Origin: an uncultured Bacteroidota bacterium
Lineage (GTDB): Bacteria > Bacteroidota > Bacteroidia > Chitinophagales > LD1
Assembly (NCBI GenBank): GCA_937894725.1
Contig: CALAYL010000036.1
Location: forward strand, 1 to 64,000
Direction: 5' to 3'
Length of the DNA stretch: 64,000 nucleotides
The position numbers and the translations under genes are program-made. The notes below the pieces were generated by a model that was given only the letters and a program-made list of their open reading frames with translations, ran no database searches and was not told the origin of the DNA. Shown piece by piece: positions 46,571 through 53,353 of the stretch; position 1 is the stretch's first letter; every line of letters begins with the position of its first letter.

Positions 46571-46578
46571 TAATTTTG
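46571..46578 (+). promoter_or_regulatory. -7 box (TAATTTTG) for prmC
   Basis: Exact TAnnTTTG in the 37-bp gap, ending 20 nt before the TTG start of prmC and supporting it. Confidence 0.45.
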
Positions 46579-46598
46579 CTTTTACAAATTAAAACATT

Positions 46599-47432
46599 TT
46601 GACCATTTCTGAAGTCATAAACTTATATCATGATTCGCTAGGTAATATATACTCGCCCAGCGAGGCCAAGGCCATTACAAAGATATTGGTCGAAGAAGTT
46701 ACCGGTTTATCTTTTTTAGCGCAGCATCTGAAAGCATCAGAAATATTGACTGAGGCTCAACAGCGCACTTTAAAATCACATTTATACCGATTATTGCAGG
46801 ATGAACCTATGCAACATGTGTTAGGTTATGAATTTTTTTGTGGATTACAGTTTGAGGTCAATAAAAATGTACTGATACCTCGACCCGAAACGGAAGACCT
46901 AGTGCGCTGGATAGTAGCGTCTGAGCCTACAGCAAAAAAGATTCTCGATATAGGCACTGGTAGTGGTTGTATAGCGATTAGCTTAAAACATTTTTTGCCC
47001 AATGCAGATGTGAGAGGAGTGGATGTCTCTTTACTAGCTATTGAAATGGCTAAATCCAATGCGCTCAAAAACAAGCTAGACGTATATTTTAGCTTATTGG
47101 ATATTTTAGCAAATGAAGTTGAAGGCACATTTGATGTGATTGTAAGCAATCCACCTTATGTAGGATTTGATGAGAAAGAACTTATGTTCCCCAATGTACT
47201 TAAGTATGAGCCAGCATTGGCATTATTCTCGCAGCATCCTATTCATTTTTATGATGTGATAGCGCACAAAGCAACATCGAGTTTGGTCAAAGGAGGTAAG
47301 CTCTATTTTGAAATCAACGAGTTTTATGCTGACGAAATAATGGCTTTATTGACAAAGTGTGGTTATGAAGATATAGAATTGAAACTAGACTTTGCTGAAA
47401 AGAAGCGAATGATTAGAGCCGTCTGGAACTAA
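46599..47432 (+). CDS. prmC: peptide chain release factor N5-glutamine methyltransferase
   Basis: SAM-dependent methyltransferase that methylates the GGQ glutamine of release factors RF1/RF2. N-terminal helical domain ~1-90; SAM motif DIGTGSGCIAISL at 117-129; catalytic N184-P-P-Y187 in VIVSNPPYVGFDEKE. Length 277 is typical. The start codon is TTG at 46599; no in-frame ATG occurs until residue 71, and a stop at 46590 limits upstream extension. It converges on the Sua5-family gene with a 4-bp overlap. Confidence 0.93.
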   Translation: MTISEVINLYHDSLGNIYSPSEAKAITKILVEEVTGLSFLAQHLKASEILTEAQQRTLKSHLYRLLQDEPMQHVLGYEFFCGLQFEVNKNVLIPRPETEDLVRWIVASEPTAKKILDIGTGSGCIAISLKHFLPNADVRGVDVSLLAIEMAKSNALKNKLDVYFSLLDILANEVEGTFDVIVSNPPYVGFDEKELMFPNVLKYEPALALFSQHPIHFYDVIAHKATSSLVKGGKLYFEINEFYADEIMALLTKCGYEDIELKLDFAEKKRMIRAVWN

Positions 47433-48046
47433 ACAGCATTGATATCTCCTTTGCCTTCTCTTACCACAAAAGCTTCTGAAGTAGTGTAGTCGATGATTGT
47501 AGAAGCTACGTTATCGCCTGCACCACCATCTATCACGATATCAACAATGTTTTCATATACTTCAAAAATCTCATTGGGGTCAGTCATATACTCTAAAATC
47601 GTATCGTCATTTTTGATTGAAGCAGAAAGAATAGGTGAGCCTAGTGCATCTACGATAGCACGGCAGATATTGTTGTCTGGTACACGAATACCAATTGTTT
47701 TTTTGTTATATCCAAAAATTTTTGACACCATATTATTGGCGTTCAAAATAAAAGTAAATGGCCCTGGCAATGCCCTCTTCATAAACTTATAGCAGGGATT
47801 TGGAACCTGTGTAGTGAAATCTGTGATATGGCTCAAATCAAAACAAACTATCGAAAAGTTAGCCTTGTTCGGCTTTATTCCCTTGAGCTTACAAATCTTT
47901 TCGTAGGCTTTAGAATTATTGATATCGCAGCCCAATGTATAAACGGTATCTGTTGGGTAGATAATAATACCCCCATTTCGGAGTGTATTGACTACCTGAT
48001 TGATATATCGGTCGTTTATATTGTCTGGGTTGATAGGGAGTAGCAT
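47429..48046 (-). CDS. L-threonylcarbamoyladenylate synthase, Sua5/YciO/YrdC family
   Basis: Makes threonylcarbamoyl-AMP for t6A37 tRNA modification (TsaC/Sua5 role) or is the YciO paralogue. YrdC-fold motifs visible are GGIIIYPTDTVYTLGCD (25-41), ICKLKGIKPNKANFSIV and PGPFTFIL. The KxR/SxN nucleotide signature reads K..G..KPNK..FSI, slightly closer to YciO-type proteins than to TsaC, so I give no gene symbol. Length 205 lacks the Sua5 C-terminal domain. Co-oriented and 3 bp downstream of the thioesterase gene. Confidence 0.88.
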   Translation of the reverse strand: MLLPINPDNINDRYINQVVNTLRNGGIIIYPTDTVYTLGCDINNSKAYEKICKLKGIKPNKANFSIVCFDLSHITDFTTQVPNPCYKFMKRALPGPFTFILNANNMVSKIFGYNKKTIGIRVPDNNICRAIVDALGSPILSASIKNDDTILEYMTDPNEIFEVYENIVDIVIDGGAGDNVASTIIDYTTSEAFVVREGKGDINAV

Positions 48047-48049
48047 TGC

Positions 48050-48487
48050 CTAAAATGAGTTTTGTTCAAAAGTACTCAATTTTTCACGCACAGTAGTGGG
48101 GACTAATGTAGAACAGTTGTTTTTATAATCAAACATCACTTGAACTGAAGATCCATGAGCCACAAGTGCTTTCGAATCTGCTTTTTCAACCGTAATGATA
48201 TACTGCATTTCAAAACTTTTTGTGCCTATTTTCGATACACGAGCATAAATAAATGCAGCCTCGTTATAGAGCAGCGGTCTTACATAATTCATATTTACAT
48301 TAGCTAAAATGATACCATCTTCTTGCCAATTCCATTTCGTAGCTTCGTGAAAATAACGCACTCTCGCTTCCTCAAGATAAGTGAGATATACGGCATTGTT
48401 CACGTGTCCTGCTTCGTCCATATCGCTCCATCGTTGATATATTGGGGTCTTGAATTTGAATTCTTGGAGTTGTAAGTCGAGATTCAT
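48050..48487 (-). CDS. acyl-CoA thioesterase, 4HBT/YbgC-like
   Basis: Hotdog thioesterase of 145 residues hydrolysing acyl-CoA or acyl-ACP. The N-terminal YQRWSDMDEAGHVNNAVYLTY carries the conserved catalytic aspartate and the HVNN turn of the 4-hydroxybenzoyl-CoA thioesterase family, then LEEARVRYFHEA. Start at 48487 (MNLDLQLQEF) matches the family; the frame is open to 48622, but that region is basic, non-conserved and reaches into the divergent transglutaminase gene. A TATTTTCG box at 48504-48511 supports the shorter form. Confidence 0.88.
   Translation of the reverse strand: MNLDLQLQEFKFKTPIYQRWSDMDEAGHVNNAVYLTYLEEARVRYFHEATKWNWQEDGIILANVNMNYVRPLLYNEAAFIYARVSKIGTKSFEMQYIITVEKADSKALVAHGSSVQVMFDYKNNCSTLVPTTVREKLSTFEQNSF
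48067..48074 (-). promoter_or_regulatory. putative -7 box (TACTTTTG) for the Sua5-family gene
   Basis: Exact TAnnTTTG on the minus strand, 20 nt before the ATG at 48046, but inside the 3' end of the thioesterase gene; may add a second transcript. Confidence 0.3.
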
Positions 48488-48503
48488 ATAGCTTGTTTGA
48501 GTG

Positions 48504-48511
48504 CGAAAATA
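48504..48511 (-). promoter_or_regulatory. putative -7 box variant (TATTTTCG) for the thioesterase gene
   Basis: One mismatch to TAnnTTTG on the minus strand, ending 16 nt before ATG 48487. It shares the TTTCG ending with the boxes at 18638 and 59321. Confidence 0.3.
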
Positions 48512-48550
48512 CGTTATCATTTGTTTTGTCAAAATCATTAACATTGTATT

Positions 48551-49204
48551 ATGATGCAAAAATATCTTACGCCTACTCCATTTATAGATTTTAATGACCC
48601 TTTGGTAGTTGAATTTACTCACAAGTACACAAATAGTTTAGTTACCGATATTGAAAATATTGTATCGCTCTATTATGCTGTTCGCGACAGTATTGTCTAT
48701 TCACCTTGGCATATTATTTTGCGTCCTGATGCTATTTCGGCTAGTCAAACAATTACTAGAGGTATTGGTTACTGCATCGAAAAATCATTGGTTTTAGCCG
48801 CATCGGGTAGATTGCTAGGAGTACCGTCTAGACTAGGTTTTTCGATAGTCCGAAATCATATTTCTTCCCAAAAGTTTATTGAGACATTGCGTACAGACAA
48901 GTTTGTTTTTCATGGCTACAACGAGTTTTTCTTAGACGGTAATTGGGTGAAATGCACACCAGCATTTAATAAATCGCTCTGTGAAAAATTTGGTACCGAA
49001 GCACTCGAGTTTAATGGTAGAGAAGATTCTATTTTTCAATCCTTTTCGCCTGATGGAAAAAAATACATGGAGTACCTGCATGAGTATGGTACATTCGATG
49101 ATTTGCCGTACGATTTATTTTATGCAGAATTGAAAAAGCACTACGGACATCTTTTTGAAAATGGAGAAAAAATATTTACTCCAGAGGTAAAAGGTGACTT
49201 ATGA
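48551..49204 (+). CDS. transglutaminase-like cysteine protease-fold protein
   Basis: Cytoplasmic 217-residue protein of the bacterial transglutaminase-like superfamily. Catalytic Cys75 is in TRGIGYCIEKSLVLAA and His121 in FVFHGYNEFFLDG; the third position, usually aspartate, falls at VKCTPAFN and may be replaced, as in a branch of the family with TPAFN. The arrangement with LGVPSRLGF between Cys and His is typical. Substrate unknown; peptidase or amidase chemistry is more likely than cross-linking. Single gene, divergent from the thioesterase. Confidence 0.8.
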   Translation: MMQKYLTPTPFIDFNDPLVVEFTHKYTNSLVTDIENIVSLYYAVRDSIVYSPWHIILRPDAISASQTITRGIGYCIEKSLVLAASGRLLGVPSRLGFSIVRNHISSQKFIETLRTDKFVFHGYNEFFLDGNWVKCTPAFNKSLCEKFGTEALEFNGREDSIFQSFSPDGKKYMEYLHEYGTFDDLPYDLFYAELKKHYGHLFENGEKIFTPEVKGDL

Positions 49205-49208
49205 GCTA

Positions 49209-49568
49209 TTACTCTATTATCTTCACACTGTCCACAAAGTACTTCGTGTCACCTTGAAAGAAAAAGTTCTTATTGATTTCTTTATAGTGTAGTTGCATTC
49301 TTTTTCCTTCTTGTCCCATAAGTCTTTTGGCCGTAGCATCATTTTTGACCGAAAATTCCCAGATACTATTCATGATTGTATTTTGCTGCTGTGATACACC
49401 ACCTAGATTGAGCTCGCCTTCGTAGGTTTTAAACACATAGCCTTTCTTAGAAAATTTAATCAATACACCCGCTCTCACTCCCTCGCTATACGCATATTGT
49501 GTATATGCAAAATAGGCAGCAAGTGCAAGTAACAGTATGGACAATAGTATAAAAATTGCCTTTTTCAT
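49209..49568 (-). CDS. small membrane-anchored protein of unknown function
   Basis: A 119-residue protein with an N-terminal membrane anchor (AIFILLSILLLALAAYFAY) and a beta-rich periplasmic part (VLIKFSKKGYVFKTYEGELN, then MQLHYKEINKNFFFQGDTKY). I recall this family from Bacteroidota, sometimes labelled 6-phosphogluconate dehydrogenase without support; no such enzyme motif is present. Start at 49568 is chosen for the signal-anchor and because TATTTTTG stands at 49583-49590; the longer frame to 49640 overlaps the divergent promoter region. Confidence 0.65.
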   Translation of the reverse strand: MKKAIFILLSILLLALAAYFAYTQYAYSEGVRAGVLIKFSKKGYVFKTYEGELNLGGVSQQQNTIMNSIWEFSVKNDATAKRLMGQEGKRMQLHYKEINKNFFFQGDTKYFVDSVKIIE

Positions 49569-49582
49569 AATTGATATTTTCC

Positions 49583-49590
49583 CAAAAATA
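49583..49590 (-). promoter_or_regulatory. putative -7 box (TATTTTTG) for the small membrane protein
   Basis: Exact TAnnTTTG on the minus strand ending 14 nt before ATG 49568; it lies inside the longer alternative frame and so argues against it. Confidence 0.35.
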
Positions 49591-49669
49591 CAATAGAGTT
49601 TGTATAAAACTGTAAAAGCGGACAATTTATCTTTCCACAATCCACTATTTTATGCAAATTCGCACCATT

Positions 49670-50674
49670 ATGATACAAACAGATATACTTATTATTGGAG
49701 CAGGGCCTGTAGGTCTTTTTACTGTATTTGAAGCTGGATTACTTAAATTGAAATGTCATATTGTGGATGTGTTACCTCAGCCTGGAGGCCAGTTGGCTGA
49801 GGTATATCCCAAAAAACCTATCTACGATATTCCTGGGTTTCCATCCGTATTGGCAGCCGATTTGATTACGAATCTATTGGAGCAAATAGCCCCCTTCAAG
49901 CCTGGATTTACCTTTGGTGAGCGGGTAGAGCAAATCAAGCGTCAAGAAAATGGACGTTTTTTAGTTCAAACCAATAAAGGCAGTGAGTTTGACGCAGCTA
50001 CTATTTTTATAGCAGCTGGCTTAGGTTGTTTTGAGCCAAAACGACCACCTATTGAAAATATTCGCGATTTTGAAGAGATAGGTGTTGATTATGTGGTGCG
50101 TGACCCTGAAAAATATCGGAACAAATCTATAGTGATTTCAGGGGGGGGCGACTCTGCATTAGACTGGACTATCTTTTTGGCCGATGTAGCGAAAAGTATC
50201 ACCCTTGTACATCGCAGAGATAGTTTTAGGGGGCATCTCGATTCGGTCGAGAAAGTAATGACCTTAGCTCGTGAGGGAAAAATAAATGTAATTACTGAAG
50301 CGGAAATCGTAGGCGTAAGTGGTGCTGGCAGTCTGACCGAAGTGCTGATAAAGAAAAACAGCGGAGAGACGGTGAATGTAGCTACCGATTATTGGTTGCC
50401 ACTTTACGGTTTGTCGCCTATGCTAGGGCCTATCGCTGAATGGGGATTAAATATCGATAAAAAAGCCATACTAGTCGATACTACAGATTATAGTACGAAT
50501 ATTCCAGGTGTTTTTGCCGTAGGCGATATCAACGAGTATCAGGGCAAATTGAAATTGATTTTGTGTGGATTTCATGAAACTACAATTGCCGTGCAAGCTG
50601 CTTTTGCAATTTGCTATCCCGATAAAAAAAGACAATTTAAATACACTACCGTAGCGGGTATAGAAGGATTTTAA
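49670..50674 (+). CDS. ferredoxin-NADP+ reductase, thioredoxin-reductase-like
   Basis: FAD enzyme of 334 residues passing electrons between NADPH and ferredoxin. FAD motif ILIIGAGPVGLFTVFEAG (6-23), NADP motif VISGGGDSALDW, and GVFAVGDINEYQGKLKLI near the end. The CxxC redox pair of thioredoxin reductase is absent, as expected for this FNR class. The downstream gene, 2 bp away, encodes a [2Fe-2S] ferredoxin, its likely partner. Start ATG 49670 is preferred; ATG 49652 in frame adds six residues and lies close to a TATCTTTC box at 49628-49635. Confidence 0.9.
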   Translation: MIQTDILIIGAGPVGLFTVFEAGLLKLKCHIVDVLPQPGGQLAEVYPKKPIYDIPGFPSVLAADLITNLLEQIAPFKPGFTFGERVEQIKRQENGRFLVQTNKGSEFDAATIFIAAGLGCFEPKRPPIENIRDFEEIGVDYVVRDPEKYRNKSIVISGGGDSALDWTIFLADVAKSITLVHRRDSFRGHLDSVEKVMTLAREGKINVITEAEIVGVSGAGSLTEVLIKKNSGETVNVATDYWLPLYGLSPMLGPIAEWGLNIDKKAILVDTTDYSTNIPGVFAVGDINEYQGKLKLILCGFHETTIAVQAAFAICYPDKKRQFKYTTVAGIEGF

Positions 50675-50676
50675 CG

Positions 50677-51009
50677 ATGGAACAACTTTTAGACATTACA
50701 GTGTATGTGACAGATAGAGAAGGAGTAGAGCATGCACTCACGGTACCTACCGATATGAATATGAATCTTATGGAGGTGTGCAAGTCGTATGAGCTAGGTG
50801 TAGAGGGCACTTGTGGTGGCATGGCACTTTGTGCTTCGTGCCAAGTATATGTTCATAGCGATCATCCACTTCATGAGCAAACAGAAGGCGAACTCGACAT
50901 GCTCGATCAAGCTTTTTTTGTGCAAAGCAATAGCCGATTAGGCTGCCAAATCAAAATAGCGCCCGAACTCGATGGACTCAAAGTAACCATAGCACCCAAA
51001 ACAGACTAA
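50677..51009 (+). CDS. [2Fe-2S] ferredoxin, adrenodoxin-type
   Basis: Soluble electron carrier of 110 residues. Cluster ligands Cys46, Cys52, Cys55 and Cys90 follow the C-x5-C-x2-C-x34-C adrenodoxin pattern (EGTCGGMALCASCQVYVHSD, RLGCQIKI). The acidic segment TEGELDMLDQA matches the partner-binding helix of adrenodoxin. Two bp after the reductase gene, so the pair forms one electron-transfer chain. Possible clients include P450s or hydroxylases; a link to the alkane monooxygenase at 53.4 kb is speculative because AlkB normally uses rubredoxin. Confidence 0.93.
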   Translation: MEQLLDITVYVTDREGVEHALTVPTDMNMNLMEVCKSYELGVEGTCGGMALCASCQVYVHSDHPLHEQTEGELDMLDQAFFVQSNSRLGCQIKIAPELDGLKVTIAPKTD

Positions 51010-51021
51010 ACACAATAACTT

Positions 51022-51603
51022 ATGACAATCGAACAACAAATACAAGAACGGAGTAACGGTCAATGTGAACTTTGCAAAGCTACTGACTCGCTTACTATCT
51101 ATCAATTAGCTGGTATTGAAGAAAAGCAGGCGAGTAATGCGCTCATGGTATGTGGCAAATGCAGTGCGCAGCTCGAAAAAATAGAAGAACTCGATAGCGC
51201 ACATTGGGCTTGTATAAACGAAAGTATGTGGAGCGAAGTTGCTCCTGTGCAAATAGCCTCATGGCGAATCCTCAATAGGCTCAAAAGCCAAAGCTGGGCA
51301 GCCGATGCACTTGACATGATGTATCTGGATGACGATACCTTAGCACTCGCCAAACTCAGTGGTGATCATGAAAATGATGGTGCAGATATGTTTCACAGAG
51401 ATACCAATGGCACTATCCTAAAAAATGGCGACTCTATAGTGCTCACTAAGTCTCTTGATGTAAAAGGTAGCTCCCTCAATGCCAAAATGGGTACAGCTGT
51501 AAAAAATATTCGCTTAGTGCCCGATAATATTGAACAAATAGAAGGCAAAATCGATAATCAGCAGATTGTGATTTTGACAAAATATGTGCGAAAATCAAGC
51601 TAA
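51022..51603 (+). CDS. PhnA/YjdM-like zinc-ribbon protein
   Basis: A 193-residue protein of the PhnA (YjdM) family. The N-terminal zinc ribbon has Cys15, Cys18, Cys44 and Cys47 (GQCELC, MVCGKC); the C-terminal SH3-like domain reads DTNGTILKNGDSIVLTKSLD and KMGTAVKNIRLV. Despite the name, the family is not a phosphonoacetate hydrolase by sequence and its role is unresolved. It is longer than E. coli YjdM (111 aa) because a ~75-residue helical insertion separates the two domains. It lies 12 bp after the ferredoxin gene. Confidence 0.85.
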   Translation: MTIEQQIQERSNGQCELCKATDSLTIYQLAGIEEKQASNALMVCGKCSAQLEKIEELDSAHWACINESMWSEVAPVQIASWRILNRLKSQSWAADALDMMYLDDDTLALAKLSGDHENDGADMFHRDTNGTILKNGDSIVLTKSLDVKGSSLNAKMGTAVKNIRLVPDNIEQIEGKIDNQQIVILTKYVRKSS

Positions 51604-51626
51604 TCAGTAATGTTAATAAAAATATA

Positions 51627-51656
51627 AATAGCCGCTGGCAATTGCCAGCGGCTATT
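51627..51656. terminator. 30-bp perfect palindrome, bidirectional terminator
   Basis: A perfect inverted repeat with arms AATAGCCGCTGGCAA and TTGCCAGCGGCTATT. As RNA it forms a 13-bp stem with an AATT loop. On the minus strand it is followed by a T-rich stretch (51610-51626) and lies 7 nt beyond the tRNA-like gene; on the plus strand it follows the PhnA-like stop by 23 bp. Confidence 0.7.
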
Positions 51657-51662
51657 ATTGTG

Positions 51663-51782
51663 CTGTTGAGGTAGGTCTCGAACCTACACGAGGCGGTTAG
51701 CGGCTGGTTTGCACCTTGGTTTATCCCTTGTTCCTCACCCCCGAGACAGGTGGGTATGTCTGCCAAATTTCATCACCCAACA
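51663..51782 (-). tRNA. tRNA-like RNA, 120 nt, with expanded region between anticodon arm and T arm
   Basis: Ends read as a class II (Leu/Ser-like) tRNA. Acceptor TGTTGGG pairs with CTCAACA (7 pairs, one G-U), T8-G9 are present, the D-arm is ATG..CAT around AAATTTGGCAGA, and the T-arm is GTAGG-TTCGAGA-CCTAC with discriminator G. In between lie about 72 nt instead of the ~45 of a long-arm tRNA. A possible anticodon stem is CACCT/GGGTG with loop GTCTCGG (anticodon CTC), and GAGG/CCTC could close a variable arm enclosing ~39 nt; neither fold is secure, so I assign no amino acid. Same 3' trailer ACAATAATA and terminator layout as tRNA-Met. An interrupted tRNA or a pseudo-tRNA are the alternatives. 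Confidence 0.6.
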
Positions 51783-51834
51783 ATGATGACACAAAGATAG
51801 ATAAGTCTGCTTTTTATTAAAATAAAATCAAAAG

Positions 51835-51900
51835 AATGTATAAATAATTACATTTTGTATAAAATATATAACTTTGTTTATGTTTTACATAAAATAGATA
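51835..51900. promoter_or_regulatory. candidate operator region of the Lrp-family regulator
   Basis: Two 18-bp direct repeats, TTTTGTATAAAATATATA (51853-51870) and TTTTACATAAAATAGATA (51883-51900), match at 15 positions and are exactly 30 bp apart (about three helical turns). Inverted repeats AATGTA/TACATT (51835-51840, 51849-51854) and TACA/TGTA (51849-51859) overlap the first copy. The array brackets the -7 box, fitting autoregulation. Confidence 0.45.
51869..51876 (+). promoter_or_regulatory. -7 box (TAACTTTG) of the Lrp-family gene
   Basis: Exact TAnnTTTG, 31 nt before the ATG at 51908. A TTTTG at 51853-51857 is too close (11 bp) for a standard -33 element. Confidence 0.5.
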
Positions 51901-51907
51901 TAAAAAA

Positions 51908-52375
51908 ATGGCTCTTCATTACGAAATTGATAATACCGATATAGGTATTATGAACACTTTGCTCCAAAATGCAAATACCCCCTATACAGAAATAGCACAA
52001 AAACTCTTTGTTTCGCCCGGTACTGTACATGTGCGTATGAAAAAACTAGAGCGACTAGGTATCGTAAAACCAGCGCAATTGCAGATAAGCACAAAGAAAA
52101 TAGGGCTAGACGTAGTGGCCTTTATAGGGGTATATTTAGTGCGCTCCGACCAATACGACTCGGTGCTAAAAGAACTCAAGAAAGTTAATGAAATCATTTC
52201 GTGTCATTACACAACGGGCAACTACTCTTTATTTCTAAAAATAGTCTGTACAGATACTGAGCATCTTCGCAAAGTACTACACGATAAACTTCAAAAAATA
52301 AGTGGGATTAGTCGTACAGAAACCCTAATTTCGTTGGAAGAAAGTTTTGAAAGACCGATAGTACTTACCCCATAA
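51908..52375 (+). CDS. Lrp/AsnC family transcriptional regulator
   Basis: DNA-binding regulator of 155 residues that responds to amino acids or related metabolites. The HTH spans about 26-47 (YTEIAQKLFVSPGTVHVRMK) and the RAM effector/oligomerisation domain about 66-145 (GLDVVAFIGVYLVRSD, CHYTTGNYSLFLKI). Family members form octamers and often repress their own gene; the repeats at 51835-51900 fit that. Directly followed (3 bp) by an LEA14-like gene, so it may head a small operon. Effector unknown. Confidence 0.92.
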   Translation: MALHYEIDNTDIGIMNTLLQNANTPYTEIAQKLFVSPGTVHVRMKKLERLGIVKPAQLQISTKKIGLDVVAFIGVYLVRSDQYDSVLKELKKVNEIISCHYTTGNYSLFLKIVCTDTEHLRKVLHDKLQKISGISRTETLISLEESFERPIVLTP

Positions 52376-52378
52376 ACC

Positions 52379-52810
52379 ATGCTCCTCAAACGTACCCTAC
52401 CCATTCTGCTGATTGTATTGCTTGCTGTAGCAGCCATGCAGTATTTTGGCAAGAAAGATAAGCCCTATATCAAAGCGACTCAGCTCTCCGCAGTCGTTTC
52501 TATGGGTGCTGATGCGTATGCACTCAAAGGAGTGATAGTGGTATCTAACCCTTCTACCTTTAGTGCCAAATTGGGAGAGCTCTATGTGACCATAAAGCTA
52601 AACGACAATACCGTAGGCGAGCTACAAGAGCCTATACCTAATCATGTCAAGTCAAACGAAACGTTTCGCTATCCATTTGAAATCCGATTTACAGATGTAG
52701 ATGTGCCACCCACATACAAACTTACGGCAAGAGGCAAACTTTCTTCAGGAGGTTGGTTTGGTAAGTTTGATATGCCCATTTTTGTGGATACAACTTTTCA
52801 AACAAATTAA
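52379..52810 (+). CDS. membrane-anchored LEA14-like protein
   Basis: A 143-residue protein with an N-terminal membrane anchor (TLPILLIVLLAVAAMQYFG) and a single beta-sandwich resembling LEA type 2 domains (VVSMGADAYALKGVIVVSNP, then FRYPFEIRFTDVDVPPTYKL). LEA14 folds occur in desiccation and envelope proteins and have no enzymatic motif. It is the first of two adjacent genes with this fold, 3 bp after the regulator and 24 bp before the next. Function unknown. Confidence 0.65.
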   Translation: MLLKRTLPILLIVLLAVAAMQYFGKKDKPYIKATQLSAVVSMGADAYALKGVIVVSNPSTFSAKLGELYVTIKLNDNTVGELQEPIPNHVKSNETFRYPFEIRFTDVDVPPTYKLTARGKLSSGGWFGKFDMPIFVDTTFQTN

Positions 52811-52834
52811 TTTTCTTTGTGACATAATACGGTT

Positions 52835-53293
52835 ATGAGAAATTTTAGTTTACTAGGGGTTATTACCCTTTTATTGCTTAGCTTTTCTGCTTGCAAAATA
52901 TACACACCTGAGTTTAAAAGGTATGATAATCTTCGCTACGAAACTATTGGGAGTAGTGGGTTTACATTTGGTACGGATATTGTTTTTTACAACCCTAATA
53001 GCTTTAAATTTAAAATAAACGGTATAGGCCTAGATGTGCTCATCAATGGCAAAAAAATGATTTACATAAATGAGCAACGCGATGTAACTGTGGGGCGCAA
53101 AAGCGATTTTTCTATACCTCTAGCACTCACCGTAAAGCCCGATATGAATATTCTAGAGGGTATCAAAGAACTTTACAAAGTATATACGAATAAAGAACTC
53201 GATTTGAAAGTAGCTGGAAACATCCAAGTAAAATGGTTCGTTTTTAAAAAATCTCTTCCTGTGGAGGTCAATAAAAAAGTAAAGCTCAAGTAG
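52835..53293 (+). CDS. LEA type 2 family lipoprotein
   Basis: A 152-residue lipoprotein with lipobox LLSFSAC (Cys20) and one LEA14/WHy-like beta-sandwich: FTFGTDIVFYNPNSFKFKIN, then IGLDVLINGKKMIYINEQRD and DFSIPLALTVKPDMN. The FYNPNSF segment is the family's most conserved turn. It probably sits at the outer membrane inner face. Related in fold but only weakly in sequence to the preceding gene product. Role not known. Confidence 0.78.
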   Translation: MRNFSLLGVITLLLLSFSACKIYTPEFKRYDNLRYETIGSSGFTFGTDIVFYNPNSFKFKINGIGLDVLINGKKMIYINEQRDVTVGRKSDFSIPLALTVKPDMNILEGIKELYKVYTNKELDLKVAGNIQVKWFVFKKSLPVEVNKKVKLK

Positions 53294-53321
53294 CTCAATT
53301 TTTCTTGTTTTGGGTGGTTTG

Positions 53322-53329
53322 TATTTTTG
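53322..53329 (+). promoter_or_regulatory. putative -7 box (TATTTTTG) for the alkane monooxygenase gene
   Basis: Exact TAnnTTTG ending 24 nt before ATG 53354; it overlaps the in-frame TTG at 53327 and so supports the ATG. Confidence 0.35.
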
Positions 53330-53353
53330 ATTAACTTAGCAAAAACAACAATC

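Noticed and set aside
48488..48622. N-terminal extension of the thioesterase
   Set aside because: It enters the divergent transglutaminase gene, is not conserved in kind, and a -7-like box lies inside it.
49209..49568. 6-phosphogluconate dehydrogenase label for the small membrane protein
   Set aside because: It has no Rossmann motif or catalytic residues and is only about 119 residues long.
51627..51656. Palindrome as a recombination (dif/att) site
   Set aside because: It lacks the asymmetric arms and central spacer of dif sites, and its position after two gene ends fits a terminator better.
51663..51782. tmRNA fragment or selenocysteine tRNA
   Set aside because: No tag-peptide frame or split tmRNA layout; the 7-bp acceptor and 3-bp D stem do not fit selC.
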